In this document: positions 1-6,924 of the stretch, piece after piece | Numbering within the stretch: the first letter of the stretch is position 1 | How the letters are laid out: each line of letters starts with the position of its first letter | Program-made: the position numbers and the translations under genes | The notes under the pieces: model-generated | What the model was told of the DNA's origin: nothing | Seen by the model: the letters and a program-made list of their open reading frames with translations, nothing else | Database searches by the model: none | Origin: Thioalkalivibrio nitratireducens | GTDB taxonomy: Bacteria; Pseudomonadota; Gammaproteobacteria; Ectothiorhodospirales; Ectothiorhodospiraceae | DNA: 12,057 nt | Direction of reading: 5' to 3' | Assembly (NCBI GenBank): GCA_011390385.1 | Contig: JAABSN010000095.1 | Span: 1 to 12,057 of the forward strand

Positions 1-375
1 GGTGGATTCGAGGATGACGAGATCGCCGGGCTTGAGCGCGGGCGCGATCGAATGGGCCGCGGATTCGATGAAGGAAAGATCGGGCACGAGGCCGTCATTG
101 CCGGCAAGGAACGGGGTCGGCACCGCGATGAGAAAGGCGTCGGCGGGTTCGGGCACGGTGGTTGCGCGCAGGCTGCCCGCCTCCACGGTGCGGCGCACCG
201 CGTCGTCCAGCCCGGGCTCGACGATGTGGGTCTCGCCTCGGTTGATCGTCTCGACGGTGACCGGGTCGATATCGAGGCCCACCACCTTGACCCCGCGCAG
301 GGCGAAAATCACGGCCGTCGGCAGCCCGATATAGCCAAGGCCGACCATGCAGACCTTGTCAAAGCCCGCCGTCAT
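1..375 (-). CDS. wecC: UDP-N-acetyl-D-mannosaminuronate dehydrogenase, N-terminal part (runs off window)
   Basis: Oxidises UDP-ManNAc to UDP-ManNAcA in the cytoplasm with NAD, giving a uronic-acid sugar for surface polysaccharide (enterobacterial common antigen or O-antigen/capsule type). Only the first 125 codons are present; the gene continues beyond position 1. The start is the ATG at 375-373, which overlaps the TGA of wecB in an ATGA junction, so the two are probably translationally coupled. Seen in the sequence: a Rossmann dinucleotide motif GLGYIGLP at residues 12-19 (GxGxxG), the strand ending GLDID (33-37) whose acidic residue binds the NAD ribose, and a VPTPF segment near residue 90 typical of the UDP-glucose/GDP-mannose dehydrogenase superfamily. 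Substrate is assigned mainly from pairing with wecB; a different UDP-HexNAc 6-dehydrogenase (WbpA/VipA type) cannot be excluded from this fragment. Confidence 0.85.
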   Translation of the reverse strand, partial: MTAGFDKVCMVGLGYIGLPTAVIFALRGVKVVGLDIDPVTVETINRGETHIVEPGLDDAVRRTVEAGSLRATTVPEPADAFLIAVPTPFLAGNDGLVPDLSFIESAAHSIAPALKPGDLVILEST

Positions 376-1529
376 GCAGCCGCCATCGAATTCGCGAGCG
401 TATCGAGGATGCGCTGCGTCGCCCGTCCGTCGCCGTATGGATTGTGGGCGCAGCTCATTTCGTCATAAGCCGCCCGGTCGCTGAGCAGCCGCAAGGCTTC
501 GTTCACGATCAGCGCGGTATCCGTGCCGACGAGCCGGACGGTGCCCACCTCGACCGCTTCCGGCCGTTCGGTGGTATCGCGCATCAACAGCACGGGCTTG
601 CCGAGCGCCGGCGCTTCCTCCTGGATCCCGCCCGAGTCGGTGATGATGATGTGCGACCGGTTCATCAGCCAGACGAAGGGCAGGTAATCCAAAGGCTCGA
701 TCAGGTGGATGTTCCCGGCGCCCCCGAGGATGCGCTGCACCGGTTCGCGGACATTGGGGTTGAGATGCATCGGGTAGACGATATCGACATCGGGGCGCCG
801 CTCCGCGATCTGGCGCAGCGCCTGGCAGATGCGCTCGAACCCGCCACCGAAGCTTTCGCGGCGATGCCCGGTGACGAGCACCACGCGCCGCCCGGGCGCG
901 AGAAAGCCGAATTGCCCGGCCAGCGCCCGCTCGGTGGCCGGGTCGGACCGGATCAGGTCGAGCACCTTGAACAGGGCGTCGATCACCGTGTTGCCGGTCA
1001 CCGTGATGCGCTCTTCGGGAATGTTTTCGCGCAGAAGGCTGGCGCGGGAGGACGCCGTCGGCGCGAAGTGCAGCGCGGCCAGCGACCCGGCGACCCGCCG
1101 GTTGCCTTCCTCGGGCCAGGGAGAATGGATATTGCCGGTTCTGAGCCCGGCCTCCACGTGGCCAACCGGAATACGTGCGTAGAACGCCGCGAGGGTGGCG
1201 GCGAGCGTCGTCGCCGTGTCGCCATGCACGAGCACGAAATCGGGGCGGGACCTGGCCAGAACCTCGCGCAACCCGAGCAGGATATCGGAGGTCAGGCCGT
1301 AAAGATCCTGCCCCGGCCGCATCACGTCGAGATCGTAATCGGGGGTGATCCCGAACAGGCCGGTGACCTGGTCCAGCATCTCGCGGTGTTGCGCCGTGAC
1401 GCAGACCTGGTCGTCGAACCGCGGATCGGCGGCAAGCCCGGTGACGACGGGCGCCATCTTGATGGCTTCGGGCCGGGTCCCGAAAACGATCAGAACGCGC
1501 ATCTTCGGGGTGATCTTCAACAGCTGCAT
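372..1529 (-). CDS. wecB: UDP-N-acetylglucosamine 2-epimerase (non-hydrolysing)
   Basis: Interconverts UDP-GlcNAc and UDP-ManNAc in the cytoplasm, the step before WecC. The N-terminus carries the family signature [13 protein letters not shown] (residues 15-27 here), followed by a [11 protein letters not shown] segment, the [10 protein letters not shown]...PWPEEGNRR block and, near the C-terminus, [11 protein letters not shown] with [16 protein letters not shown], all hallmarks of the two-domain GT-B-like non-hydrolysing epimerases. From the ATG at 1529 the protein is 385 residues; from the ATG at 1502 it is 376, the length of E. coli WecB. I chose 1529 because GGGGAG lies nine bases upstream of it, while 1502 has no clear ribosome binding site. 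The frame stays open further upstream to about 1787, but that stretch is low-complexity and Arg/Ser-rich and does not resemble the family. Stop overlaps the wecC start by four bases. Local G+C looks higher than in the housekeeping genes to the right. Confidence 0.93.
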   Translation of the reverse strand: MQLLKITPKMRVLIVFGTRPEAIKMAPVVTGLAADPRFDDQVCVTAQHREMLDQVTGLFGITPDYDLDVMRPGQDLYGLTSDILLGLREVLARSRPDFVLVHGDTATTLAATLAAFYARIPVGHVEAGLRTGNIHSPWPEEGNRRVAGSLAALHFAPTASSRASLLRENIPEERITVTGNTVIDALFKVLDLIRSDPATERALAGQFGFLAPGRRVVLVTGHRRESFGGGFERICQALRQIAERRPDVDIVYPMHLNPNVREPVQRILGGAGNIHLIEPLDYLPFVWLMNRSHIIITDSGGIQEEAPALGKPVLLMRDTTERPEAVEVGTVRLVGTDTALIVNEALRLLSDRAAYDEMSCAHNPYGDGRATQRILDTLANSMAAA

Positions 1530-1883
1530 ACCGACGTGCTCCCCGCAAATCCATCTCGACCGCCGCGTGCACCTCGATCTTCGAACCGGGAACAACCTTA
1601 ACGCGATCAACAATGACCAACTGCTACTATGAAACGAGTTACATGGGAAGTACTTGGTGCCGGGGCACGCAAAAAATGCGGGTCTGACGTGCGGTTCGGC
1701 TCGGAAAACAGGTCTTGAAGATGTCGAAACTCGGCTCGCCCGGCTTTTCAAGATGGTCAGGGGGCACCTGCCGCCACGTGATGCCACCCCGGCGCACCCG
1801 CTGTGCCGGTGTCCGGCAACAGAAGCCGGATTCGTCAGTTTCGTTCTTGAGATCTGGACTTGCCCAGAGGGTCAAAGGGCAAG
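1530..1883. other. Non-coding spacer between wecB and tRNA-Ser
   Basis: About 350 bases with no convincing gene. The part next to wecB (about 1590-1660) is relatively AT-rich and probably holds the wecB promoter, but I could not find a good -35/-10 pair. Two small adjacent perfect hairpins occur at 1657-1668 (GTGC/GCAC, loop of four) and 1668-1680 (CGCA/TGCG around an A-run), and a 7-base inverted repeat TCTTGAA/TTCAAGA lies at 1713-1719 and 1747-1753 with a 27-base loop. None is followed by a T-tract in the needed orientation. No copy of the tRNA 3' end that would mark an attachment site was found by eye. Confidence 0.6.
1859..1883 (-). other. Hairpin immediately 3' of tRNA-Ser
   Basis: Directly after the encoded CCA of the tRNA, the minus strand reads CTTGCCC, an 11-base loop, then GGGCAAG: a perfect 7-bp stem. 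There is no U-run after it, so it is not a standard intrinsic terminator. It could block or position 3'-end processing of the precursor, or act as a weak terminator; this is inference. Confidence 0.5.
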
Positions 1884-1973
1884 TGGCGGAGACGAAGGGA
1901 TTCGAACCCTCGAGACGGTTTCCCGCCTACTCCCTTAGCAGGGGAGCGCCTTCGACCACTCGGCCATCTCTCC
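1884..1973 (-). tRNA. tRNA-Ser(GCU)
   Basis: Decodes AGC/AGU serine codons. Read on the minus strand from 1973: acceptor GGAGAGA, T8 G9, D-arm GCC/GGC, anticodon stem CTCCC/GGGAG with loop CTGCTAA (anticodon GCT), a long class II variable arm with a six-pair stem closed by a GAAA loop (AGGCGG/CCGTCT), T-arm GAGGG-TTCGAAT-CCCTT, 3' acceptor strand CGTCTCC, discriminator G and an encoded CCA. Length is 90 with CCA. Oddity: acceptor pairs 1-5 are Watson-Crick, but 6:67 is G/G and 7:66 is A/C, and T-stem pair 49:65 is G/U. A tRNA-Ser next to csrA and downstream of alaS/recA is the usual gammaproteobacterial arrangement. Confidence 0.95.
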
Positions 1974-1987
1974 GAAACAGGGTGCAA

Positions 1988-2016
1988 AGGATACGGGGTT
2001 GCGGCCGAAATGAAAA
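1988..2016 (-). promoter_or_regulatory. Candidate sigma70 promoter of tRNA-Ser
   Basis: On the minus strand, TTTTCA (2016-2011) is followed after exactly 17 bases by TATCCT (1993-1988), each 4/6 to consensus, ending 14 bases before the mature tRNA 5' end. The spacing and position suit a tRNA promoter. The -35 sits in the loop of a weak 5-bp hairpin (2002-2006/2017-2021, CGGCC/GGCCG) that might also act at the end of the csrA transcript; that hairpin has no T-tract. Confidence 0.45.
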
Positions 2017-2097
2017 GGCCGGCAGGGTATCTCGAGACTACATGGGCTCTGCCCGGTACGCTATTGCCTGCCACCCGATTCCCGGCACATGCCAATG

Positions 2098-2307
2098 TCA
2101 GCCGCCGGAATCGTTCTTGTCCGGAACTGCCGCTGGATCCATGTTTTCGCGCTGGATCCGTTCGAAGATCTCCTCGCGATGTACCGCGACGTCCTGCGGG
2201 GCATTGATACCAATGCGAACCTGGTTGCCTTTGACCCCAAGGACGGTGACGGAGATATCCTCACCAATCATCAGGGTCTCGCCCACGCGTCGAGTCAAAA
2301 TAAGCAT
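2098..2307 (-). CDS. csrA: Carbon storage regulator CsrA (RsmA)
   Basis: Small homodimeric RNA-binding protein that binds GGA-containing hairpins in mRNA leaders and sRNAs, controlling translation and stability of many transcripts (motility, biofilm, central carbon). It begins [15 protein letters not shown], the family N-terminus, with Leu-4 and Arg-44 (VHREEI), both needed for RNA binding in studied homologues. It is 69 residues; E. coli CsrA has 61, the extra being a variable C-terminal tail ([13 protein letters not shown]). Start chosen at the ATG at 2307: GGAG lies six bases upstream, whereas the in-frame GTG at 2319 would add MEKG, absent from the family, and lacks a good site. It lies 78 bases after lysC with no terminator between, so co-transcription with lysC is possible; I saw no good promoter in the gap. 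AAGGA abuts the start codon, so CsrA might bind its own leader. Confidence 0.95.
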   Translation of the reverse strand: MLILTRRVGETLMIGEDISVTVLGVKGNQVRIGINAPQDVAVHREEIFERIQRENMDPAAVPDKNDSGG

Positions 2308-2385
2308 TCCTTTCTCCACACTACCTGTGTCGGACGGTATCGGTCGCCCGGTTGCCGTTGATTGACCGCTGGCCTTCTGTCGCGG

Positions 2386-2886
2386 TTAGGTGGCTAGTTG
2401 ACCTTCGGGTTCTCGTTCAAGTTCAAAGGCATCGTGGAGCGCTCGGACGCCAAGCTCCAGATACTTCTCATCCACCACGACCGAAATCTTGATCTCTGAA
2501 GTCGAGATCATTCGAATGTTGATTGCCTCGTTCGCCAATGCCTTGAACATGCGGCTCGCGATGCCTGCATGAGACCGCATCCCGACGCCAACGACCGAGA
2601 TCTTGGCAATCCTGGTATCCCCGGAAACTTTCCGTGCGCCCAGGCCTTCGGCCACCCTGCGCAGGACCTCCATCGCCTTTTCGTAGTCATTACGGTTGAC
2701 CGTGAAGGTGAAGTCGGTCGTTCCGTCCCCACCGATATTCTGAACGATCATGTCGACTTCAATGTTCGCGTCTGCGATCGGACCCAGAATTCCGTAGGCG
2801 ATGCCGGGTTGATCCGGGACTCCCTGGATCGTCAGCTGCGCTTCGTTCTGGTTGAACGCGATACCTGCCACCAATGCCTGTTCCAC
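2386..2886 (-). CDS. Probable aspartokinase beta subunit from an in-frame internal start in lysC
   Basis: Inside lysC a GTG (2886-2884) is preceded at five bases by GAGGAGG (2898-2892), a far better ribosome binding site than that of lysC itself. Translation from it would give a 166-residue protein made of the two regulatory ACT domains. In Bacillus and Corynebacterium alpha2beta2 aspartokinases the beta subunit starts in frame at the equivalent place, just before the first ACT domain. The bases also encode a Glu-Glu-Glu run, so the site might be chance codon use; expression is inference. Confidence 0.5.
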   Translation of the reverse strand: MEQALVAGIAFNQNEAQLTIQGVPDQPGIAYGILGPIADANIEVDMIVQNIGGDGTTDFTFTVNRNDYEKAMEVLRRVAEGLGARKVSGDTRIAKISVVGVGMRSHAGIASRMFKALANEAINIRMISTSEIKISVVVDEKYLELGVRALHDAFELEREPEGQLAT

Positions 2887-3624
2887 GCGTTCCTCCTCGG
2901 TTGCGATCAGTGTCCCCGGCCCATCTTCGAAGGAAGAGAGAACCCGTAACGGGACGTTGTATTTGCCAGCAAATTCCACCGAGCGGATCTGCAACACCTT
3001 GGAACCGAGGCTGGCCATCTCGAGCATCTCCTCGAATGTGATGCGCTCGAGGCGTCGGGCATTTTTCACGACCCGTGGATCGGTGGTGTATACACCGTCG
3101 ACATCGGTATAGATGCGGCACTCTCCGGCCTTGAGAGCGGCAGCCAGAGCCACAGCGGTTGTATCGGAGCCGCCGCGCCCGAGGGTGGTGATGGCACCTT
3201 CTTCATCCACTCCCTGAAATCCGGCTACGACAACCACACGACCGGCGTCCAGGTCGCTCCGGATCCGTGCATCGTCGATGCTGCGGATCCGAGCCTTGTT
3301 GTGCATGCTGTCGGTCAGAATCCGCACTTGTCCGCCGGTATAGGAGCGTGCGGGGCAGCCACGTGCCTCCAGAGCCATCGATAGCAGGGCAATCGTCACC
3401 TGTTCCCCGGTCGAGAGCAGGACATCAAGTTCTCGACCCTCGGATCGCGGCTGAATCTCGCGGGCGAGCCCGAGCAGACGATCAGTCTCGCCGCTCATCG
3501 CCGATACGACCACGACCACCGAGTAACCGTCGGCGCGCAAGCGCAGGATGCGCTCAGCGACGTTTCCGATGCGTTCGGGGCTACCGACGGAGGTTCCGCC
3601 AAACTTCAGTACCAGCAAGGACAT
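2386..3624 (-). CDS. lysC: Aspartokinase (aspartate kinase), alpha subunit
   Basis: Phosphorylates L-aspartate with ATP, the first step toward lysine, threonine, methionine and diaminopimelate. The 412-residue product starts MSLLVLKFGGTSVG, with the kinase signature KFGGTS at 7-12, and contains LGRGGSDTTAVALA and the YTDVDGVYTTDPR motif of the amino-acid kinase fold. The C-terminal third (about 247-412) has the two ACT domains that bind lysine/threonine for feedback (GVPDQPGIAYGIL, ISVVGVGMRSHAG). Length matches the roughly 410-residue monofunctional enzymes of Pseudomonas type; there is no homoserine dehydrogenase fusion. Start at the ATG at 3624 fits the family; its Shine-Dalgarno is weak (GGAG about 13 bases upstream). 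An internal start gives a beta subunit. It sits between alaS and csrA, the Pseudomonas-like order; E. coli lacks lysC here. Confidence 0.95.
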   Translation of the reverse strand: MSLLVLKFGGTSVGSPERIGNVAERILRLRADGYSVVVVVSAMSGETDRLLGLAREIQPRSEGRELDVLLSTGEQVTIALLSMALEARGCPARSYTGGQVRILTDSMHNKARIRSIDDARIRSDLDAGRVVVVAGFQGVDEEGAITTLGRGGSDTTAVALAAALKAGECRIYTDVDGVYTTDPRVVKNARRLERITFEEMLEMASLGSKVLQIRSVEFAGKYNVPLRVLSSFEDGPGTLIATEEERVEQALVAGIAFNQNEAQLTIQGVPDQPGIAYGILGPIADANIEVDMIVQNIGGDGTTDFTFTVNRNDYEKAMEVLRRVAEGLGARKVSGDTRIAKISVVGVGMRSHAGIASRMFKALANEAINIRMISTSEIKISVVVDEKYLELGVRALHDAFELEREPEGQLAT

Positions 3625-3698
3625 GGGTGTCGCTAGGCTCCGATGTGCGCCGGCTCGGATAAAATGGGCACACGAATAGGGTGGGCTGAACAATCCGG

Positions 3699-3716
3699 AT
3701 GGGTAATTACACCCAT
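3699..3716. repeat. Inverted repeat overlapping the lysC promoter
   Basis: ATGGGT and ACCCAT flank a six-base centre, giving an 18-base near-perfect dyad. It overlaps the last two bases of the candidate -10 and the expected transcription start of lysC, so it is placed like an operator. It could equally form a short hairpin at the end of the alaS transcript, but no T-tract follows. Confidence 0.45.
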
Positions 3717-3743
3717 TGTAAACGTCCCGGTCGTCTGTTTCAC
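3715..3743 (-). promoter_or_regulatory. lysC: Candidate sigma70 promoter of lysC
   Basis: On the minus strand GTGAAA (3743-3738, 4/6) is followed after 17 bases by TACAAT (3720-3715, 5/6). It lies in the 126-base gap between the alaS stop and the lysC start and would give a leader of about 85 bases. That is too short for a lysine riboswitch, and I see none. Confidence 0.45.
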
Positions 3744-3750
3744 ATACCCA

Positions 3751-6366
3751 TCACGGTTGGATGCGTTCCCGAACCCAGGATTCTACCGAGGCAAGTGCCG
3801 CAGCAAGGTTATCAGGATTCTGGCCGCCCGCCATGGCCATATCGGGACGGCCACCGCCTCGACCGCCCACCTGTCCGGCAACGAAGCCCACGAGATCCCC
3901 TGCCTTGATCAGGTCGGTTTCACCCTTGGTCACACCAGCCACCAGGCTGACCTTGCCTTCGGCCGTGACAGTTCCCAGTACCACGACCCCGGCCCCCAGT
4001 TTCTGTTTCAATTGATCGACCATGTCGCGCAGCGACTTCGGTTCGACACCGGGTACTTCGGCGGCAAGCACCTTGACGCGGCCGAGGCCCACGGCCTGGC
4101 TGGCGAGGTCGCTACCGGCCTGGCTTGCCAGGCGTGCGCGCAGTGCGTCGAGTTCGCGTTCCAGATCGCGGTTACGTTCGAGAAGCGCCTGCACCTTGTC
4201 GGGTACCTCCACCCGGCTGCTGCGCACCAGACCGGCAATATCGTCCAGCAAACTCACCTGTTGATCGACCCAGGCCAGCGCCACCGTGCCGGCCACGGCC
4301 TCGATGCGTCGGATTCCGGCCGCAACCCCGCTCTCCGACACGATGCGGAAGGGTCCGATATCCCCGGTGCGTTCGACGTGGGTGCCGCCGCACAACTCGG
4401 TGGACGAACCGATATTCAGTACCCGAACTTGCGCACCGTATTTTTCGCCAAAAAGCGCGACCGCGCCGGAGGAAAGTGCCGTATCGATATCCATCAACCG
4501 GGTATCCGTCGCGTGGTTGGCGAGGATCTCCTCGTTGACCTGCGACTCGATGCTGCGCAACTGCTTCGGCGTGACGGGTTCGAAATGGGCGAAATCGAAT
4601 CGCAGCCGTTCGGCATCGACCAGCGAGCCCTTTTGCTGGATGTGCGGACCGAGTTGGTCCCGCAGTGCCTTGTGCAGAAGATGCGTGGCGGAGTGGTGGC
4701 GGCGGATGGCATCGCGCCGGGGTCCAGCCACCGACGCGTGGACCTGCATACCGGTCAGGATGCGGCCAGCCCTCAGGTGACCGATGTGCAGATGGGCATC
4801 ACCCTGCTTTCGAGTATCGTGAACGTCGAAACGCATACCGGACGCCATCAGCGAACCGATATCGCCGACCTGCCCACCCGATTCGGCATAAAAGGGAGTC
4901 CGGTCAAGGACTACGACCCCCTTCTCTCCCAGTTCCAGGGCATCCACCGGTTCGCCGTCCCGCAACAGGGCAACGACGTGTCCATCGTCGTCCAGTCGTT
5001 CGTACCCGGTAAACTCGGTTACCGTGCTGAGTTCGTGTGCATTCGCGGCATCCATGCTGAAGTGGCTGGCGGCACGTGCCCGGCGGCGCTGGGCATTCAT
5101 GGCCTGTTCGAAACCCTCGAGATCAAGATCCAGACCGCGTTCGCGAGCAATGTCACCGGTCAGGTCCACGGGGAAACCGTAGGTGTCGTACAGGAGGAAG
5201 ATGGTCTCGCCGGGAATCGTGGAGCCGGTCAGACGGCCCAGGTCGTCCTCGAGGATACGGACCCCTTTTTCAAGAGTTTCATGGAACTTCGTCTCCTCTT
5301 TTCTGAGGATATGCTGAAGATGTTCCCGTCCCTGGTCCAACTCCGGGTAGGCATCGCCCATCACCGACGCCAAGGCCGGGATGAGGCGGTGCAGGAACGG
5401 TTCGTCGCAACCGAGCTTGTGCCCGTGCCGTGCCGCGCGACGGATGACCCGACGCAACACGTAGCCCCTGCCCTCGTTTCCGGGCATCACACCGTCGTTG
5501 ATCAGGAACGCGATCGAGCGAATGTGATCGGCGATGACCCGAAGTGATGCGGATTCGAGATCCCGGGTTCCGACGGTCTCGGCCGCCGCCTGAATCAGGT
5601 CGCGGAAAAGGTCGATCTCGTAGTTCGAATGAACGCCCTGCAGCACCGCGGCAAGCCTTTCGAGACCCATGCCGGTGTCAACGGACGGATGCGGCAGCGG
5701 AGTGAGAACGCCCGCATCGTCCCGGTCATATTGCATGAAGACGAGATTCCAGATCTCGATGTAGCGGTCACCGTCCTCTTCGGGTGTGCCCGGCAGTCCT
5801 CCTTGCACGTCCGGCCCATGGTCGTAAAAGACCTCGGTACTCGGCCCACAGGGTCCGGTATCCCCCATCTGCCAGAAATTGTCCGACCCGCCCCCGGGCT
5901 TGTCGCCGATCCGTATCACCCGTTCCTCGGGCAGTCCGATCTCGTTCACCCAGATCGAGTAGGCATCGTCATCCGTTTCGTACACGGTGACCCAGAGTTT
6001 TTCCTTCGGGATGGCAATGGTATCGGTGAGGAATTCCCATGCGTAGGCAATCGCTTCGTGCTTGAAATAATCGCCGAAGCTGAAATTGCCGAGCATCTCG
6101 AAAAAGGTGTGATGGCGGGCGGTGTAGCCCACGTTTTCGAGGTCGTTATGCTTGCCTCCGGCGCGAACGCAACGTTGACTGGTTGCGGCACGGGTATAGG
6201 GACGCTGCTCCCGCCCGAGGAACACCTCCTTGAATTGAACCATGCCGGAATTGGTGAACAGCAAGGTGGGATCATTGCCCGGCACCAGCGGGCTGGAGGG
6301 GACTTCAACGTGACCCTTGCGGATGAAGAAGTCGAGAAAACTCCGGCGAATGTCGGCGCTTTTCAT
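3751..6366 (-). CDS. alaS: Alanyl-tRNA synthetase
   Basis: Attaches alanine to tRNA-Ala in the cytoplasm and edits mischarged Ser/Gly. The 871-residue product is close to the 876 of E. coli. In order: class II catalytic core from [14 protein letters not shown] with [19 protein letters not shown] (motif 1 region) and a motif 2 region around [19 protein letters not shown]; the tRNA-recognition domain; the editing domain with HxxxH at H558-H562 and C659-GGT-H663, the four zinc/editing ligands, all intact; then the C-terminal DHHA1/C-Ala domain ending with a glycine-rich [15 protein letters not shown] stretch. The ATG at 6366 starts the canonical N-terminus; the upstream in-frame extension is not family-like. 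Its Shine-Dalgarno is poor (GGA at five bases). It lies 66 bases after recX, with no terminator and no clear promoter in the gap, but with a 7-base inverted repeat there. Confidence 0.97.
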   Translation of the reverse strand: MKSADIRRSFLDFFIRKGHVEVPSSPLVPGNDPTLLFTNSGMVQFKEVFLGREQRPYTRAATSQRCVRAGGKHNDLENVGYTARHHTFFEMLGNFSFGDYFKHEAIAYAWEFLTDTIAIPKEKLWVTVYETDDDAYSIWVNEIGLPEERVIRIGDKPGGGSDNFWQMGDTGPCGPSTEVFYDHGPDVQGGLPGTPEEDGDRYIEIWNLVFMQYDRDDAGVLTPLPHPSVDTGMGLERLAAVLQGVHSNYEIDLFRDLIQAAAETVGTRDLESASLRVIADHIRSIAFLINDGVMPGNEGRGYVLRRVIRRAARHGHKLGCDEPFLHRLIPALASVMGDAYPELDQGREHLQHILRKEETKFHETLEKGVRILEDDLGRLTGSTIPGETIFLLYDTYGFPVDLTGDIARERGLDLDLEGFEQAMNAQRRRARAASHFSMDAANAHELSTVTEFTGYERLDDDGHVVALLRDGEPVDALELGEKGVVVLDRTPFYAESGGQVGDIGSLMASGMRFDVHDTRKQGDAHLHIGHLRAGRILTGMQVHASVAGPRRDAIRRHHSATHLLHKALRDQLGPHIQQKGSLVDAERLRFDFAHFEPVTPKQLRSIESQVNEEILANHATDTRLMDIDTALSSGAVALFGEKYGAQVRVLNIGSSTELCGGTHVERTGDIGPFRIVSESGVAAGIRRIEAVAGTVALAWVDQQVSLLDDIAGLVRSSRVEVPDKVQALLERNRDLERELDALRARLASQAGSDLASQAVGLGRVKVLAAEVPGVEPKSLRDMVDQLKQKLGAGVVVLGTVTAEGKVSLVAGVTKGETDLIKAGDLVGFVAGQVGGRGGGRPDMAMAGGQNPDNLAAALASVESWVRERIQP

Positions 6367-6381
6367 GGAAATCCGATACGT

Positions 6382-6421
6382 GTGTTGCGGAAACGCACAG
6401 AGTACCACGCAGATGCAACAC
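6382..6421. repeat. Inverted repeat in the recX-alaS gap
   Basis: GTGTTGC (6382-6388) and GCAACAC (6415-6421) are perfect 7-base inverted repeats separated by 26 bases, occupying most of the 66-base leader of alaS. No T-run follows. E. coli AlaRS is known to repress its own gene by binding a palindromic region at its promoter, so a role as an alaS operator is a possible reading, not shown here. Confidence 0.45.
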
Positions 6422-6432
6422 TTGCGCGCATT

Positions 6433-6924
6433 TCACCCCGGTTCATGGCCGCTTTCCCTCCATCGCGCGACCGCCGCGCGGGCTACCTCGGCGGTGAAGC
6501 CGCGCTGCGTCAGATAGCGCAGAATCCGCGCTCTTTCCGAAGCCGTTTGCGGTGGCTGCGCGAAATGCCGTTGCATCTGCACCCAGGCCTGCTCGTACCA
6601 GTCGACGTCAAGATCATCAATGGCCGCATCGATGACCGTACGTTCCAGACCGTGCTGACTGAGCTCCGCGTGAATGCGCAGACCACCGTAGCCTTGAGCC
6701 GTACGATGCCGGGCCAGTGATCCGGCGAAGCGATGATCGCTGAGGTATCCCGCTTCGCGCAATCGTTCAAGCCCGGGCTCGATCGACCCATTGCTGAACC
6801 CACGCTCCTTCAGTTTGCGGGTCAGTTCGGAAGTGCTGTGCTCGCGGCGCGCGAGGAGCCGCACCGCCGCAGCGCAGACTTCCTCGGGATCATCCTTCGG
6901 CGGTTGCCTTTTCGGCACTGACAT
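6433..6924 (-). CDS. recX: Regulatory protein RecX
   Basis: Binds RecA and its filaments and limits RecA activity. The 163-residue, Arg-rich, mostly helical product is close to the 166 of E. coli and shows the RecX pattern of three-helix repeats: [21 protein letters not shown], then [20 protein letters not shown] with [15 protein letters not shown], and a last repeat ending [17 protein letters not shown]. It overlaps the 3' end of recA by 35 bases in another frame, so it should be translated from the recA message; only a weak GGCAGA precedes its ATG at 6924, which fits low output relative to RecA. Unlike E. coli, no terminator can fit between the two genes. Confidence 0.93.
   Translation of the reverse strand: MSVPKRQPPKDDPEEVCAAAVRLLARREHSTSELTRKLKERGFSNGSIEPGLERLREAGYLSDHRFAGSLARHRTAQGYGGLRIHAELSQHGLERTVIDAAIDDLDVDWYEQAWVQMQRHFAQPPQTASERARILRYLTQRGFTAEVARAAVARWRESGHEPG

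Noticed and set aside
1574..1592. TTCGAACC in the spacer as a possible duplicate of the tRNA T-loop (attachment site)
   Set aside because: Only eight bases match and the flanks diverge; easily chance.
444..1601. 385-codon plus-strand open frame antisense to wecB
   Set aside because: wecB carries all family motifs across the same span.
1657..1680. Adjacent hairpins with an A/T run as a possible terminator
   Set aside because: The T-run lies before, not after, the stem in the minus orientation, and the plus orientation has an A-run; stems are only four pairs.
1639..1875. 78-codon minus-strand open frame in the wecB-tRNA spacer
   Set aside because: No recognisable domain, no good ribosome binding site seen, and the surrounding DNA behaves like a spacer.
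1654..2365. Plus-strand open frames across the tRNA (with translations such as DEGIRTLE or KGFEPSRR)
   Set aside because: These are antisense reads of tRNA-Ser, a well-known source of false hypothetical proteins; they also run over csrA.
3643..5547. 634-codon plus-strand open frame antisense to alaS
   Set aside because: alaS on the other strand is unequivocal over the whole stretch; the plus frame is a GC-rich shadow.
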